From Thermoanaerobacterales bacterium (GTDB lineage Bacteria > Bacillota > Desulfotomaculia > Desulfotomaculales > JASEER01), in the NCBI GenBank assembly GCA_030019475.1, contig JASEER010000017.1:1-48964 (forward strand): a stretch of 48,964 bases of DNA. Direction: 5' to 3'. Below are positions 1 through 7,809 of the stretch, piece after piece. The notes under the pieces are model-generated. The model saw only the letters and a list, made by a program, of their open reading frames with translations, was not told the origin of the DNA and made no database searches. Numbering within the stretch: the first letter of the stretch is position 1; each line of letters begins with the position of its first letter. Position numbers and translations under genes: made by a program.

Positions 1-93
1 GGGTATGCGGGATTATTTCTCCAGTTCCGCCCGTTCGCTACCGTAAGGCCCCCGGTTTCTCAGATAGCAGGACTGGGCTAGGCCGGAGGCGAA

Positions 94-102
94 TGGTATA
101 AC
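94..102 (+). promoter_or_regulatory. Possible extended -10 promoter for yifB
   Basis: The motif TG-G-TATAAC at 94-102 matches an extended -10 element, which can work without a good -35 box; none is seen 17 bases upstream. It would give a leader of roughly 35-40 nt before the yifB start. Nothing else is recognised in bases 1-146. This is motif reading only. Confidence 0.3.
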
Positions 103-146
103 GCAGATACCGAAGACCAGCCGAGAAACGATACGGGAGTATATCT

Positions 147-1679
147 ATGCTTGCCATAGTTCACACCGTCGCCCTGACCGGACTTGAAGGGCATATCGTA
201 CGCGTGGAGGTTGACGCGGGAGGCGGCCTTCCGGGCTGGGAGATCGTAGGCCTGCCGGATGCGGCCGTCCGCGAAGCGAAGGATCGGGTACGGGCGGCGA
301 TTAAGAATGCGGGGTTCGAGTTCCCTTCCCGCAGGATTACGGTGAACCTGGCTCCGGCCGATATACGGAAGGAGGGGCCGGGCTATGACCTGGCCATCGC
401 CGTAGGCCTCCTGGCGGCGACGGAACAGGCGCCGGCGGACGCCGCCGGGAGCATCCTGCTCTTCGGGGAGCTGTCCCTGGACGGCAGCGTGCGCCCGGTG
501 ACCGGGATGTTGCCCGCAGTGGCGGCGGCCGTGGCCCGAGGTTTCCCCCGGGCCGCCGTGCCGGCGGGTAACGCCGTGGAGGCGGCGCTGGTGGACGGGG
601 CCGGGATTTATCCCGTGGTCAGCTTGGCCCAGGTCGTGCGGTTCCTGCAGGGGGAAGAAGGGATCACTCCTTGTACGGCCGACGTATACGCCCTGCTGGC
701 CGAGGGGGATGAGAGCGGACTCGACCTGGCGGACATCAAGGGGCAGCCGGCGGCACGCCGCGCCCTGGAGGTCGCCGCCGCCGGAGGGCATAACCTGCTG
801 CTGGTCGGCAGCCCGGGCGCCGGCAAGACCATGCTCGCCCGTAGGCTGCCCGGCATCCTGCCCGCACTGACGCCGGAAGAGGCCATCGAATGCACGAAGG
901 TGCACAGTCTGGCCGGGCGCCTCGCTCCCGGGCAGCACCTGGTGACCCGGCGTCCCTTCCGCGCCCCGCACCATACCGCCTCGGCGGTATCCCTGGCAGG
1001 CGGGGGAAGGGTGCCGCGGCCCGGCGAGATCAGTCTGGCGCATAACGGCGTCCTTTTTCTCGACGAGTTACCGGAGTTCCCGCGGGATGCTCTGGAGGCG
1101 CTGCGGCAGCCCCTGGAGGACGGGACGATCACCGTCGCCCGCGTCTCGGCGGCCGTCAGCTTTCCGGCGAGGATAATGCTCGTAGCCGCAATGAACCCGT
1201 GTCCCTGCGGGCATTTCGGCGATACCGGCAAGGAGTGCCTTTGTACCCCGGCCCAGATCCAGCGCTACCTGGGGCGCGTCTCGGGACCGCTGCTGGACCG
1301 CATCGACATCCAGATCGAGGTCGGGCGGGTGGCATACGACGACCTGGCGGCCGCCCCGCCCGGGGAAAACTCGGCTGCGGTTCGGCAGCGGGTCGAGCGG
1401 GCACGGGCCGTGCAGCGCGCCCGGCTGGACGGAAGCGGCGCGGACTGCAACGCCCGCATGGGCGTGCGCGAGATCCGCCACCACTGCCGGCTGGGGCGGG
1501 ATGCGCACGAGGTCATGCGTCTGGCCTTCCGCCAACTCCAGTTGAGCGCTAGGGCCTATGACCGTATATTGAAGGTCGCCCGCACCATCGCCGACCTGGA
1601 CGGGAGCGCCGACATCCAGGCTCCCCACGTCGCCGAGGCCGTGCAGTACCGCAACCTGGACCGGAAATACTGGGCCTAG
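147..1679 (+). CDS. yifB: YifB/ComM family Mg-chelatase-like AAA+ ATPase
   Basis: The 510-aa protein has the full YifB/ComM layout. An N-terminal Lon-protease-like fold opens with TVALTGLEGHIVRVEVD. The Mg-chelatase AAA+ core follows, with Walker A GSPGAGKTM near residue 225, Walker B VLFLDELPEF near 305, and the family motif AAMNPCPCG with a small cysteine cluster near 350. The C-terminal helical domain ends in the typical ARTIADLDGS region. ComM of Vibrio and Haemophilus is a hexameric branch-migration helicase used in natural transformation. In Bacillota the protein is widespread and its role is less clear. The ATG has a GGGAG Shine-Dalgarno site 8 bases upstream. Length is normal for the family. 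It lies just upstream of rtcB, with no obvious functional link. Confidence 0.95.
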   Translation: MLAIVHTVALTGLEGHIVRVEVDAGGGLPGWEIVGLPDAAVREAKDRVRAAIKNAGFEFPSRRITVNLAPADIRKEGPGYDLAIAVGLLAATEQAPADAAGSILLFGELSLDGSVRPVTGMLPAVAAAVARGFPRAAVPAGNAVEAALVDGAGIYPVVSLAQVVRFLQGEEGITPCTADVYALLAEGDESGLDLADIKGQPAARRALEVAAAGGHNLLLVGSPGAGKTMLARRLPGILPALTPEEAIECTKVHSLAGRLAPGQHLVTRRPFRAPHHTASAVSLAGGGRVPRPGEISLAHNGVLFLDELPEFPRDALEALRQPLEDGTITVARVSAAVSFPARIMLVAAMNPCPCGHFGDTGKECLCTPAQIQRYLGRVSGPLLDRIDIQIEVGRVAYDDLAAAPPGENSAAVRQRVERARAVQRARLDGSGADCNARMGVREIRHHCRLGRDAHEVMRLAFRQLQLSARAYDRILKVARTIADLDGSADIQAPHVAEAVQYRNLDRKYWA

Positions 1680-1735
1680 GGTGCACGGCGGCCGAGACGT
1701 TGCCGGGGCGGCGGCCTCGCGATGGAGGTGTGAGC

Positions 1736-3163
1736 GTGGAGTTGAAGCTGAAGAAGGACGGGGAGAACCGCTGGCGTTTGCCCCGCCGGGGGAAGATGCT
1801 GGTTGATGCAGTGGTTTACATCAGCGAAGAACTCCTGCCGCAGCTGTACGAGGATAAGTCGCTGGAACAACTGGCACATGCCGCCTCCCTTCCGGGAGTG
1901 GTGGAGCCGGTTCTCGGCATGCCGGACATCCACGAGGGCTTCGGCCTGCCCATTGGCGGCGTCATGGCCGTGGAACCCGACGGGGTAATCTCCTGCGGTG
2001 CCGTGGGGATGGACATTAACTGCGGCGTCCGTCTCCTTCGCAGCGGCCTGGAGGCACGGTACTGCGACAGGCCGCTCCTGCGGCGTCTGATCGAGCGGAT
2101 CGAGTACTACGTGCCCACCGGCGTAGGCAAGAAGGGGAGACATAAGGGACTCAGCGGGGAAATCTTTGAGGCGGTGGCGGCCCGGGGCGCGGCGGCCGTG
2201 GTCGCCGAGGGGTTCGGCGCGCGCCAGGACCTTGAGTATATCGAGGAGGGCGGCTTCCTGCCCGGGGCCGACCTCGGGGCCGTTTCGCGGCAGGCGCAGC
2301 GGCGGGGCGCGGTGCAGTTGGGGACGCTTGGGGGCGGGAACCACTTCGTCGAGATCCAGGAAGTGACCGAGATATACGACGCGGAGCTGGCGGGCCGCTT
2401 CGGGCTCTTCCCCGGCCAACTGACGGTGATGATCCACACGGGGAGCCGCGGTTTCGGCCACCAGATCTGCACGGACTACACCCGCCGGCTGGCGGAGGCG
2501 GCGCCTCATTACGGGATCGAACTCCCGAGCCGGGGACTGGCCTGCGTGCCGGTTGACTCCCCCGAGGGGCGTGACTATTACCGGGCCATGTCGGCGGCGG
2601 TGAACTTCGCCTTCGCCAACCGGCAGATCATTATGACGGATGTGCGGCGCGCCTTCAACGACGTGCTGGGCTCCCCGCCGGAGGCGCTCGGGCTGCGGCC
2701 GGTGTACGACGTGGCGCACAACATCGCCAAGTGGGAGACGCACCGGGGGCGGCGCCTGCTGGTGCACCGGAAGGGAGCAACCCGCGCGCTTTGCGCGGGG
2801 CACCCGGGCAACCCCCCGGTCTACCTGGATGTCGGGCATCCGGCACTCATACCCGGGAGCATGGGGACGGCCTCCTATGTTCTGGTCGGGACCGAGAAGG
2901 CGGCCGAGACCTTTTTCTCGATCAATCACGGGGCCGGGAGGGTGCTCTCCCGCACGGCGGCGGAAAAGGCGATCAGCCGGGATGAATTCGAGCGGACCAT
3001 GGGCGACGTCCTTTACAACGCCTGGGACTACCGGGAGATCGTGGATGAGGCGCCCTCGGCCTACAAGGATATCGAGCAGGTGGTCGGCGTCCTGGCCGCT
3101 GCCGGGCTTGCGCGCATGGTCGCGCGTATGCGGCCGCTGGCGGTGATCAAGGGAAAGGACTAG
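1736..3163 (+). CDS. rtcB: RNA-splicing ligase RtcB family protein
   Basis: RtcB joins RNA 2',3'-cyclic phosphate (or 3'-phosphate) ends to 5'-OH ends, using GTP and Mn2+, in tRNA splicing or RNA repair. The 475-aa product has the family signatures. GMDINCGVRL carries the metal-binding Asp and Cys. GGGNHFVEIQ, MIHTGSRGFGHQ and VAHNIAKWE supply His/Asn ligands. HRKGATRA lies near the active-site His that becomes guanylylated. The C-terminus YKDIEQVVGVL...AVIKGKD is typical. I chose the GTG at 1736 because GGAGGTG precedes it; an ATG 36 bases upstream lacks such a site and would add residues outside the family alignment. No RtcA cyclase or archease is nearby. A broken second copy lies at the far end of the window (48.2 kb). 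Confidence 0.93.
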   Translation: MELKLKKDGENRWRLPRRGKMLVDAVVYISEELLPQLYEDKSLEQLAHAASLPGVVEPVLGMPDIHEGFGLPIGGVMAVEPDGVISCGAVGMDINCGVRLLRSGLEARYCDRPLLRRLIERIEYYVPTGVGKKGRHKGLSGEIFEAVAARGAAAVVAEGFGARQDLEYIEEGGFLPGADLGAVSRQAQRRGAVQLGTLGGGNHFVEIQEVTEIYDAELAGRFGLFPGQLTVMIHTGSRGFGHQICTDYTRRLAEAAPHYGIELPSRGLACVPVDSPEGRDYYRAMSAAVNFAFANRQIIMTDVRRAFNDVLGSPPEALGLRPVYDVAHNIAKWETHRGRRLLVHRKGATRALCAGHPGNPPVYLDVGHPALIPGSMGTASYVLVGTEKAAETFFSINHGAGRVLSRTAAEKAISRDEFERTMGDVLYNAWDYREIVDEAPSAYKDIEQVVGVLAAAGLARMVARMRPLAVIKGKD

Positions 3164-3217
3164 CAGTCCAGCGGGGCCAATCCTTATGATAAAACATCAT
3201 GGTGGGGGAAAGCGGTT

Positions 3218-5122
3218 GTGCGGGTACGGTTTTTGCCTGATGACGTCAGTGTGGAGGATGTGGTGGGGGAAAAGCTGGTCACCCTGGCGGCAACGGCCGG
3301 AATCGTCCTCCGCGGGGCCTGTGGCGGCGCCGGGACGTGCGGCCGTTGCCGCGTAACGCTGCGCGAGGGGAGGGTGGCCCTGGGGTCCGACGGGGACACC
3401 GTGCTGGAGGGGCCGGCGGATGTTCCGGCCTGCCGGTGCCGCCCGCTGAGCGACCTCGTGGTGGAGATCCCGGAGACGGCGCGGCTGAGGGAACACCGGG
3501 TCCTGATCGAGGCTGCGGGGGACGAACGCCTACTGCCGGAACTTCGGGATGCGGTGCCTGGTACGCTGTCGGCCCTCTACCGGACGGTAAATGTGGCCCT
3601 CGATCCTCCGACGGTGAATGATGCCAAGGACGATTTGGCGCGGCTGCGCGGCGCCCTGGAAGCCGTTGTCCCGGGCAGGGTGCTCCGGGTCGGACTGGAT
3701 GTCCTGCGGGATCTGCCGGGCGTCCTGCGCGAGGGGCAGTGGCGGGTGACGGTAGGGCTGGCCGAAAGCGCCGACGGCGTAGAGGTCTCGGCCCTGACGC
3801 CGGGCTACGCGACCGACGGCGTCCTCGGATTGGCCCTTGACCTGGGAACCACGACGGTGGCCGGGCAACTGGTGGACCTGGCCACCGGGCGGGTGGTGGC
3901 GGAGGCGGGGGCGTACAACCGTCAGGCGGCCTTTGGGGACGACGTGATTTCGCGCATTGTCTACACGGTTGAGGAAAAGGACGGCCTCGCGCATCTACAG
4001 CGGGAGGCCGCGGCAAGTATCAACAGCGTGTTGCAGGCGATGCTGGCCGGGCTCGGGCGGAGTGGGCTGGACGTGCGGTCCGCCGTCTGCGCCGGCAACC
4101 CGACCATGATCCACCTCCTGTTCGGGGTGGATGCGAGATACCTGCGGCTGGAGCCGTACGTTCCGGCGGCCGACGAATGGCCGGCTGTTCGCGCGGCTGA
4201 ACTGGGGCTCGCGCTGCACCCGCGGGCGCTGGTGCACACGCTGCCGGGAGTGGCCAGCTACCTTGGCGGGGATATTACAGGCGGCCTTGTGGCCGCGGGG
4301 GTTGACGTCAGCGACGAACTGACCCTTTTCCTGGATGTCGGTACTAACGGGGAGATGGTGCTCGGCAACCGGGAGTGGCTGGTGGGCTGCGCGTGCTCGG
4401 CGGGCCCGGCCTTTGAAGGCGGGGGAATCGCCTGCGGGATGCGCGCCGAGACCGGGGCCATCGAGCGGGTCGGCATCACCGCCGGAGGTTACGAGGTTGT
4501 CCGGCGTACGGTCGGCGACGCTCCCCCGGCCGGCCTCTGCGGCAGCGGACTGATCGGGACTGTGGCTGCGCTGCGGCGGGCGGGAGTGGTCGACCGTGCA
4601 GGGCGCTTCGTCAACGGTGTGGATACACCGCGGCTGCGGCCGGGACCGGACGGGCCTGAGTTCGTGATCGCCTGGCCGGCCGAAACGGCGGGCGGGCGGG
4701 CCATTACTCTCGGAGAGGCGGAAATCGCGAATATCCTTCGGGCGAAAGCCGCGGTCTTCGCCGGCATTCGCAGCATGCTCAATGCAGTCGGCATCGGGCT
4801 GAATGAGATTGAGCGTGTCGTGATCGCCGGCGGTTTCGGGCGTTACCTGCATCTCGCTGATGCGGTGGCCATCGGGCTCTTGCCCGACCTTCCGCCGGAA
4901 AGGTACTCATATCTCGGCAACACCGCTCTCAAGGGAGCGCGGGCGGCGCTGTTGGCAGCCGAAGTGCGGACGCGGGTCGCCGCGGCGGCCGAGCGCATGA
5001 CTTACCTGGATCTGAGCATGGAGACCGGCTTCATGGACGAGTTCATGCGGGCCCTCTTCCTTCCCCACACCGATGAATCGTTGTTTCCTACGGTTGCGGG
5101 CCATGGGTTGGCTGATCCTTAG
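3218..5122 (+). CDS. acsV: RACo/AcsV-like reductive activator of corrinoid protein (2Fe-2S + ASKHA ATPase)
   Basis: RACo proteins use ATP and a low-potential electron to return Co(II) corrinoid to Co(I). The 634-aa protein has an N-terminal plant-type [2Fe-2S] domain with CGGAGTCGRC near residues 35-45 and a fourth Cys in ACRCRP near 75. After a linker comes an ASKHA/DUF4445 domain: ALDLGTTTVAGQL near 210, LFLDVGTNGEMVLG near 370, GLCGSGLIG near 440 and VIAGGFGRYLHL near 535. Length and order match characterised RACo (about 630 aa). The GTG start follows GGTGGGGGAA. Because it sits just upstream of the WL operon, the CFeSP AcsCD is the likely target. RamA-type activators of methyltransferase corrinoids share the fold, so the partner is inferred. 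Confidence 0.85.
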   Translation: MRVRFLPDDVSVEDVVGEKLVTLAATAGIVLRGACGGAGTCGRCRVTLREGRVALGSDGDTVLEGPADVPACRCRPLSDLVVEIPETARLREHRVLIEAAGDERLLPELRDAVPGTLSALYRTVNVALDPPTVNDAKDDLARLRGALEAVVPGRVLRVGLDVLRDLPGVLREGQWRVTVGLAESADGVEVSALTPGYATDGVLGLALDLGTTTVAGQLVDLATGRVVAEAGAYNRQAAFGDDVISRIVYTVEEKDGLAHLQREAAASINSVLQAMLAGLGRSGLDVRSAVCAGNPTMIHLLFGVDARYLRLEPYVPAADEWPAVRAAELGLALHPRALVHTLPGVASYLGGDITGGLVAAGVDVSDELTLFLDVGTNGEMVLGNREWLVGCACSAGPAFEGGGIACGMRAETGAIERVGITAGGYEVVRRTVGDAPPAGLCGSGLIGTVAALRRAGVVDRAGRFVNGVDTPRLRPGPDGPEFVIAWPAETAGGRAITLGEAEIANILRAKAAVFAGIRSMLNAVGIGLNEIERVVIAGGFGRYLHLADAVAIGLLPDLPPERYSYLGNTALKGARAALLAAEVRTRVAAAAERMTYLDLSMETGFMDEFMRALFLPHTDESLFPTVAGHGLADP

Positions 5123-5294
5123 ACCGCAACGTAGCGGCGGCCCGCCCCGACCGTACGTCAACCGCGTCCGGCGGCGCCGGTGCGGTCCGCTTTCCCCGAA
5201 CGGTAACCGCCCCGCCGGGAAGGGCCGCCGGCACGGGGTGAAGAGATCAGGGTTGAACACCAAAGGCTGAAAACTATCACCCACACGTCGTAAG

Positions 5295-5336
5295 AAGCAG
5301 CACACCGCGGACTTCCAGCGGGTGGCTGCTTTTTTG
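5295..5336 (+). terminator. Rho-independent terminator between acsV and the WL operon
   Basis: Arm AAGCAGC-A-CACC (5295-5306) pairs with GGTGGCTGCTT (5321-5331), with one bulged A, and is followed by a run of T. It lies 170 bases after acsV, inside the 298-base gap 5123-5420. The rest of that gap is GC-rich with no gene recognised. A TATAAT hexamer at 5373-5378, downstream of the hairpin, could be the -10 of the WL operon, but no convincing -35 is present. An attenuator role is also possible. Confidence 0.6.
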
Positions 5337-5420
5337 TTGCCCGGGGCGGGCGAATCTAATTACCATATCTCCTATAATTCACGCCTTTTGGTGAACCGCC
5401 TGAGTGAAGGGGGAGAGAAT

Positions 5421-5906
5421 TTGGTCACAGAGTGCGGTACCACGCTGCTAGAGAGGACTCGCGGCATCGTGGCTCCCTATGCGGGGCGGGAAGGCATGCT
5501 TGTCCACGCCCTGCAGGATGTCCAGGGAGTCTTCGGCTACTTGCCCGAGGATGCCTTGCGGGTGCTGGCGGAGGAACTGGGCGTATCGTTGTCCCACATC
5601 TGGGGGGTTGCCTCCTTCTATGACCGTTTTCATTTTATACGCCGGGGGCGGAATACCGTGCGGGTATGCACCGGAACGGCATGCCAGGTCCAGGGGAGCC
5701 GGAACGTTCTGCAGCAGGTGGAGAAACTGCTGGGCCTCAGGAACGGTGAGACGAGTCCGGATTTCAGCTTCACTCTGGAAACGGTCAATTGCGTCGGCTG
5801 CTGCGGGCTGGCTCCGGTCGTTACGGTGAACAACGAGGTCGTCCCGGCGCCAGAAATGGAACGCGTGCTTGCCGACCTGCGAAAGGGGAACGGCGGCAAT
5901 GACTAG
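5421..5906 (+). CDS. NuoE-like [2Fe-2S] thioredoxin-fold subunit
   Basis: The 161-aa protein matches the NuoE / HydC / HytE1 family, the small [2Fe-2S] partner of NADH-oxidising flavoproteins. It has the helical N-terminal part (LQDVQGVFGYLPEDALRVLAEELG) and the thioredoxin-like [2Fe-2S] fold with CTGTACQVQG and, about 35 residues later, CVGCCGLAPVV. These provide the four cluster cysteines. I chose TTG 5421 because AGGGGGAGAG stands directly upstream and the length then fits the family; an in-frame GTG at 5391 and an ATG at 5322 would add unrelated residues. The stop overlaps the next gene by 8 bases, which implies translational coupling. It passes electrons between the NuoF-like flavoprotein and the NuoG-like subunit. 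Confidence 0.9.
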   Translation: MVTECGTTLLERTRGIVAPYAGREGMLVHALQDVQGVFGYLPEDALRVLAEELGVSLSHIWGVASFYDRFHFIRRGRNTVRVCTGTACQVQGSRNVLQQVEKLLGLRNGETSPDFSFTLETVNCVGCCGLAPVVTVNNEVVPAPEMERVLADLRKGNGGND

Positions 5907-7809
5907 ACTGGCGAGTGCGGCGGACCTGGCCGCGCTGCGGGAACGCCTGGCGGCGCAATACGCGTCCGGCGAACCCGTGGTCAGGGTTTGCACCGGCTCG
6001 GCCTGCCGGGCCGCCGGCTCATTACGGGTGGCCGACGCGGTGACCGAGGAGCTTCGCCGCGCCGGAATTCAGGTGAGTGTCCGGCGAACCGGCTGCCAGG
6101 GGTTCTGCCAGCACGGCCCGTTGGTGATGGTCGATCCGGAGGGCTGGCTTTACGGAGGGGTTACGCCCTCCGACGCGGCAAAACTGGTGGATTTGACGGT
6201 ACGACGCAGACAACTGATCGAACACCTTGCCTGCCGGCACCCGGAGACCGGGCGACCGATCGGTTCAACCTCCGAACTGCCGTTTTATCAGCGACAAACC
6301 CGCCTGGTGTTGCGGCACTGCGGGTTGATCGACCCGACCTCCATCGAGGACTACATCGCGGCGGGCGGCTATCGCGCCCTGGCCAGGGTGCTGGAGACGA
6401 TGTCACCGGAGGCGGTGATCAGCCTCATCAAGCGTGCGGGGCTGCGCGGACGTGGCGGCGCCGGCTTTCCCACCGGCCGGAAGTGGGAGGCCGGGCGGGC
6501 GGCCACCGGGACGCGGAAGTTCGTCATCTGTAATGCCGACGAGGGCGACCCCGGAGCGTTCATGGACCGCAGCCTGCTGGAAGGGGATCCTCACGCCGTC
6601 CTGGAGGGGATGATCATCTGCGCGTACGCCATCGGTGACTGCCGGGAGGGTTTCGTGTACGTGCGCGAGGAATACCCCCTGGCCCTCGAGCACGTGCGCA
6701 TCGCCATCGAAAAGGCCCGCGAGTTCGGGCTGCTCGGCAAGAATATCCTGGGCAGCGGCCTTGACTTCGATATCGAAATCCGGCGCGGGGCCGGCGCTTT
6801 CGTCTGCGGCGAATCGACGGCACTCATGTTTTCCATTGAAGGAAAACGGGGTATGCCCCGCGTCACCCCGCCTCGTTCGGTGGAAGCCGGGTTGTGGGGC
6901 TGCCCCACCTGCCTGAATAACGTCGAAACCTTCGCCAACGTCCCCTTGATCCTGAACCGCGGCGCCGATTGGTACGCGGGTATCGGTACCGAGGGTTCGA
7001 AGGGCACCAAGGTTTTCGCCCTTTCCGGCAAGGTCAAGTACACCGGGTTGATCGAGGTGCCCATGGGAGCGACCGTCCGGCAGGTGGTCTTCGACATCGG
7101 GGGCGGTATCGAGCAGGGGAAGCGCTTTAAGGCGGCGCAGATCGGGGGACCCGGTGGAGGGTGCATCGCCGAGGAACACCTTGACCTGCCCATTGACTTC
7201 GAGTCGCTCAAGGGTGTCGGATCCGCCATGGGATCCGGGGCGCTGGTGGTCGTGGACGAGACCACCTGCATGGTGGATCTGGCCCGCTATTTTCTCTCCT
7301 TTACGCAACAGGAATCCTGCGGCAAATGTCCGCCCTGTCGTATCGGGACCTATCAGATGCTTAGGATCCTGAACCGGATCGTTGAGGGAAAGGGAGAGGA
7401 AGCCGATCTCCGGAAACTGGACGATCTCGGTCGTCTGATCAGCAGGACGTCGCTCTGCGGACTCGGCAAGTCTGCGCCCGGACCGGTACTCTCGACGCTT
7501 CGTTTCTTCCGGGAAGAGTACCTGGCCCACATCCTTGAGCGACGCTGCCCGGCGGGGAGCTGCGAGACATTGAAGCGTTTGACGATCGGACCCGAATGTG
7601 TGCAATGCGGTCTCTGTGAGGAAACGTGTCCACAGCATGCCATTATGGAAACGGAGAACGGCCTCGCCATCGACCTGCTTCTCTGTGTGAACTGCGGGGC
7701 GTGTGTGTCCGTATGCCCGATGGAATGCATCGCGGAGGCAACCGGGGAGGGTGGAGCCAATGACGGCACCGGCGACGAAGGAACCGGCCCTGATCACTCT
7801 TACCATTGA
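5899..7809 (+). CDS. NuoF-like NADH-binding FMN/iron-sulfur subunit
   Basis: This 636-aa flavoprotein has three parts. The N-terminus is a thioredoxin-like [2Fe-2S] domain (CTGSACRAAG and GCQGFCQHG). Next is the NuoF core, with the NADH site GRGGAGFPTGRKWE, FMN site CNADEGDPGAFMDR, an SLBB region and the N3-type cluster motif ESCGKCPPCRIGT. The C-terminus is a two-[4Fe-4S] ferredoxin domain (CVQCGLCEETCP and CVNCGACVSVCP). This is the layout of HydB/HytB/HylB subunits of NAD-linked hydrogenases and formate dehydrogenases, including electron-bifurcating ones. Start at ATG 5899, behind AAAGGGG and overlapping the nuoE-like stop. The next gene starts inside its 3' end. It is expected to oxidise or reduce NAD(H) for the complex encoded here. 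Confidence 0.93.
   Translation: MTRLASAADLAALRERLAAQYASGEPVVRVCTGSACRAAGSLRVADAVTEELRRAGIQVSVRRTGCQGFCQHGPLVMVDPEGWLYGGVTPSDAAKLVDLTVRRRQLIEHLACRHPETGRPIGSTSELPFYQRQTRLVLRHCGLIDPTSIEDYIAAGGYRALARVLETMSPEAVISLIKRAGLRGRGGAGFPTGRKWEAGRAATGTRKFVICNADEGDPGAFMDRSLLEGDPHAVLEGMIICAYAIGDCREGFVYVREEYPLALEHVRIAIEKAREFGLLGKNILGSGLDFDIEIRRGAGAFVCGESTALMFSIEGKRGMPRVTPPRSVEAGLWGCPTCLNNVETFANVPLILNRGADWYAGIGTEGSKGTKVFALSGKVKYTGLIEVPMGATVRQVVFDIGGGIEQGKRFKAAQIGGPGGGCIAEEHLDLPIDFESLKGVGSAMGSGALVVVDETTCMVDLARYFLSFTQQESCGKCPPCRIGTYQMLRILNRIVEGKGEEADLRKLDDLGRLISRTSLCGLGKSAPGPVLSTLRFFREEYLAHILERRCPAGSCETLKRLTIGPECVQCGLCEETCPQHAIMETENGLAIDLLLCVNCGACVSVCPMECIAEATGEGGANDGTGDEGTGPDHSYH

Noticed and set aside
5290-5336. 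T-box-like leader before the WL operon
   Set aside because: ACACCGCGGAC resembles part of the T-box antiterminator, but the full GGTGGNACCGCG motif and specifier region are absent; a plain terminator explains the hairpin.
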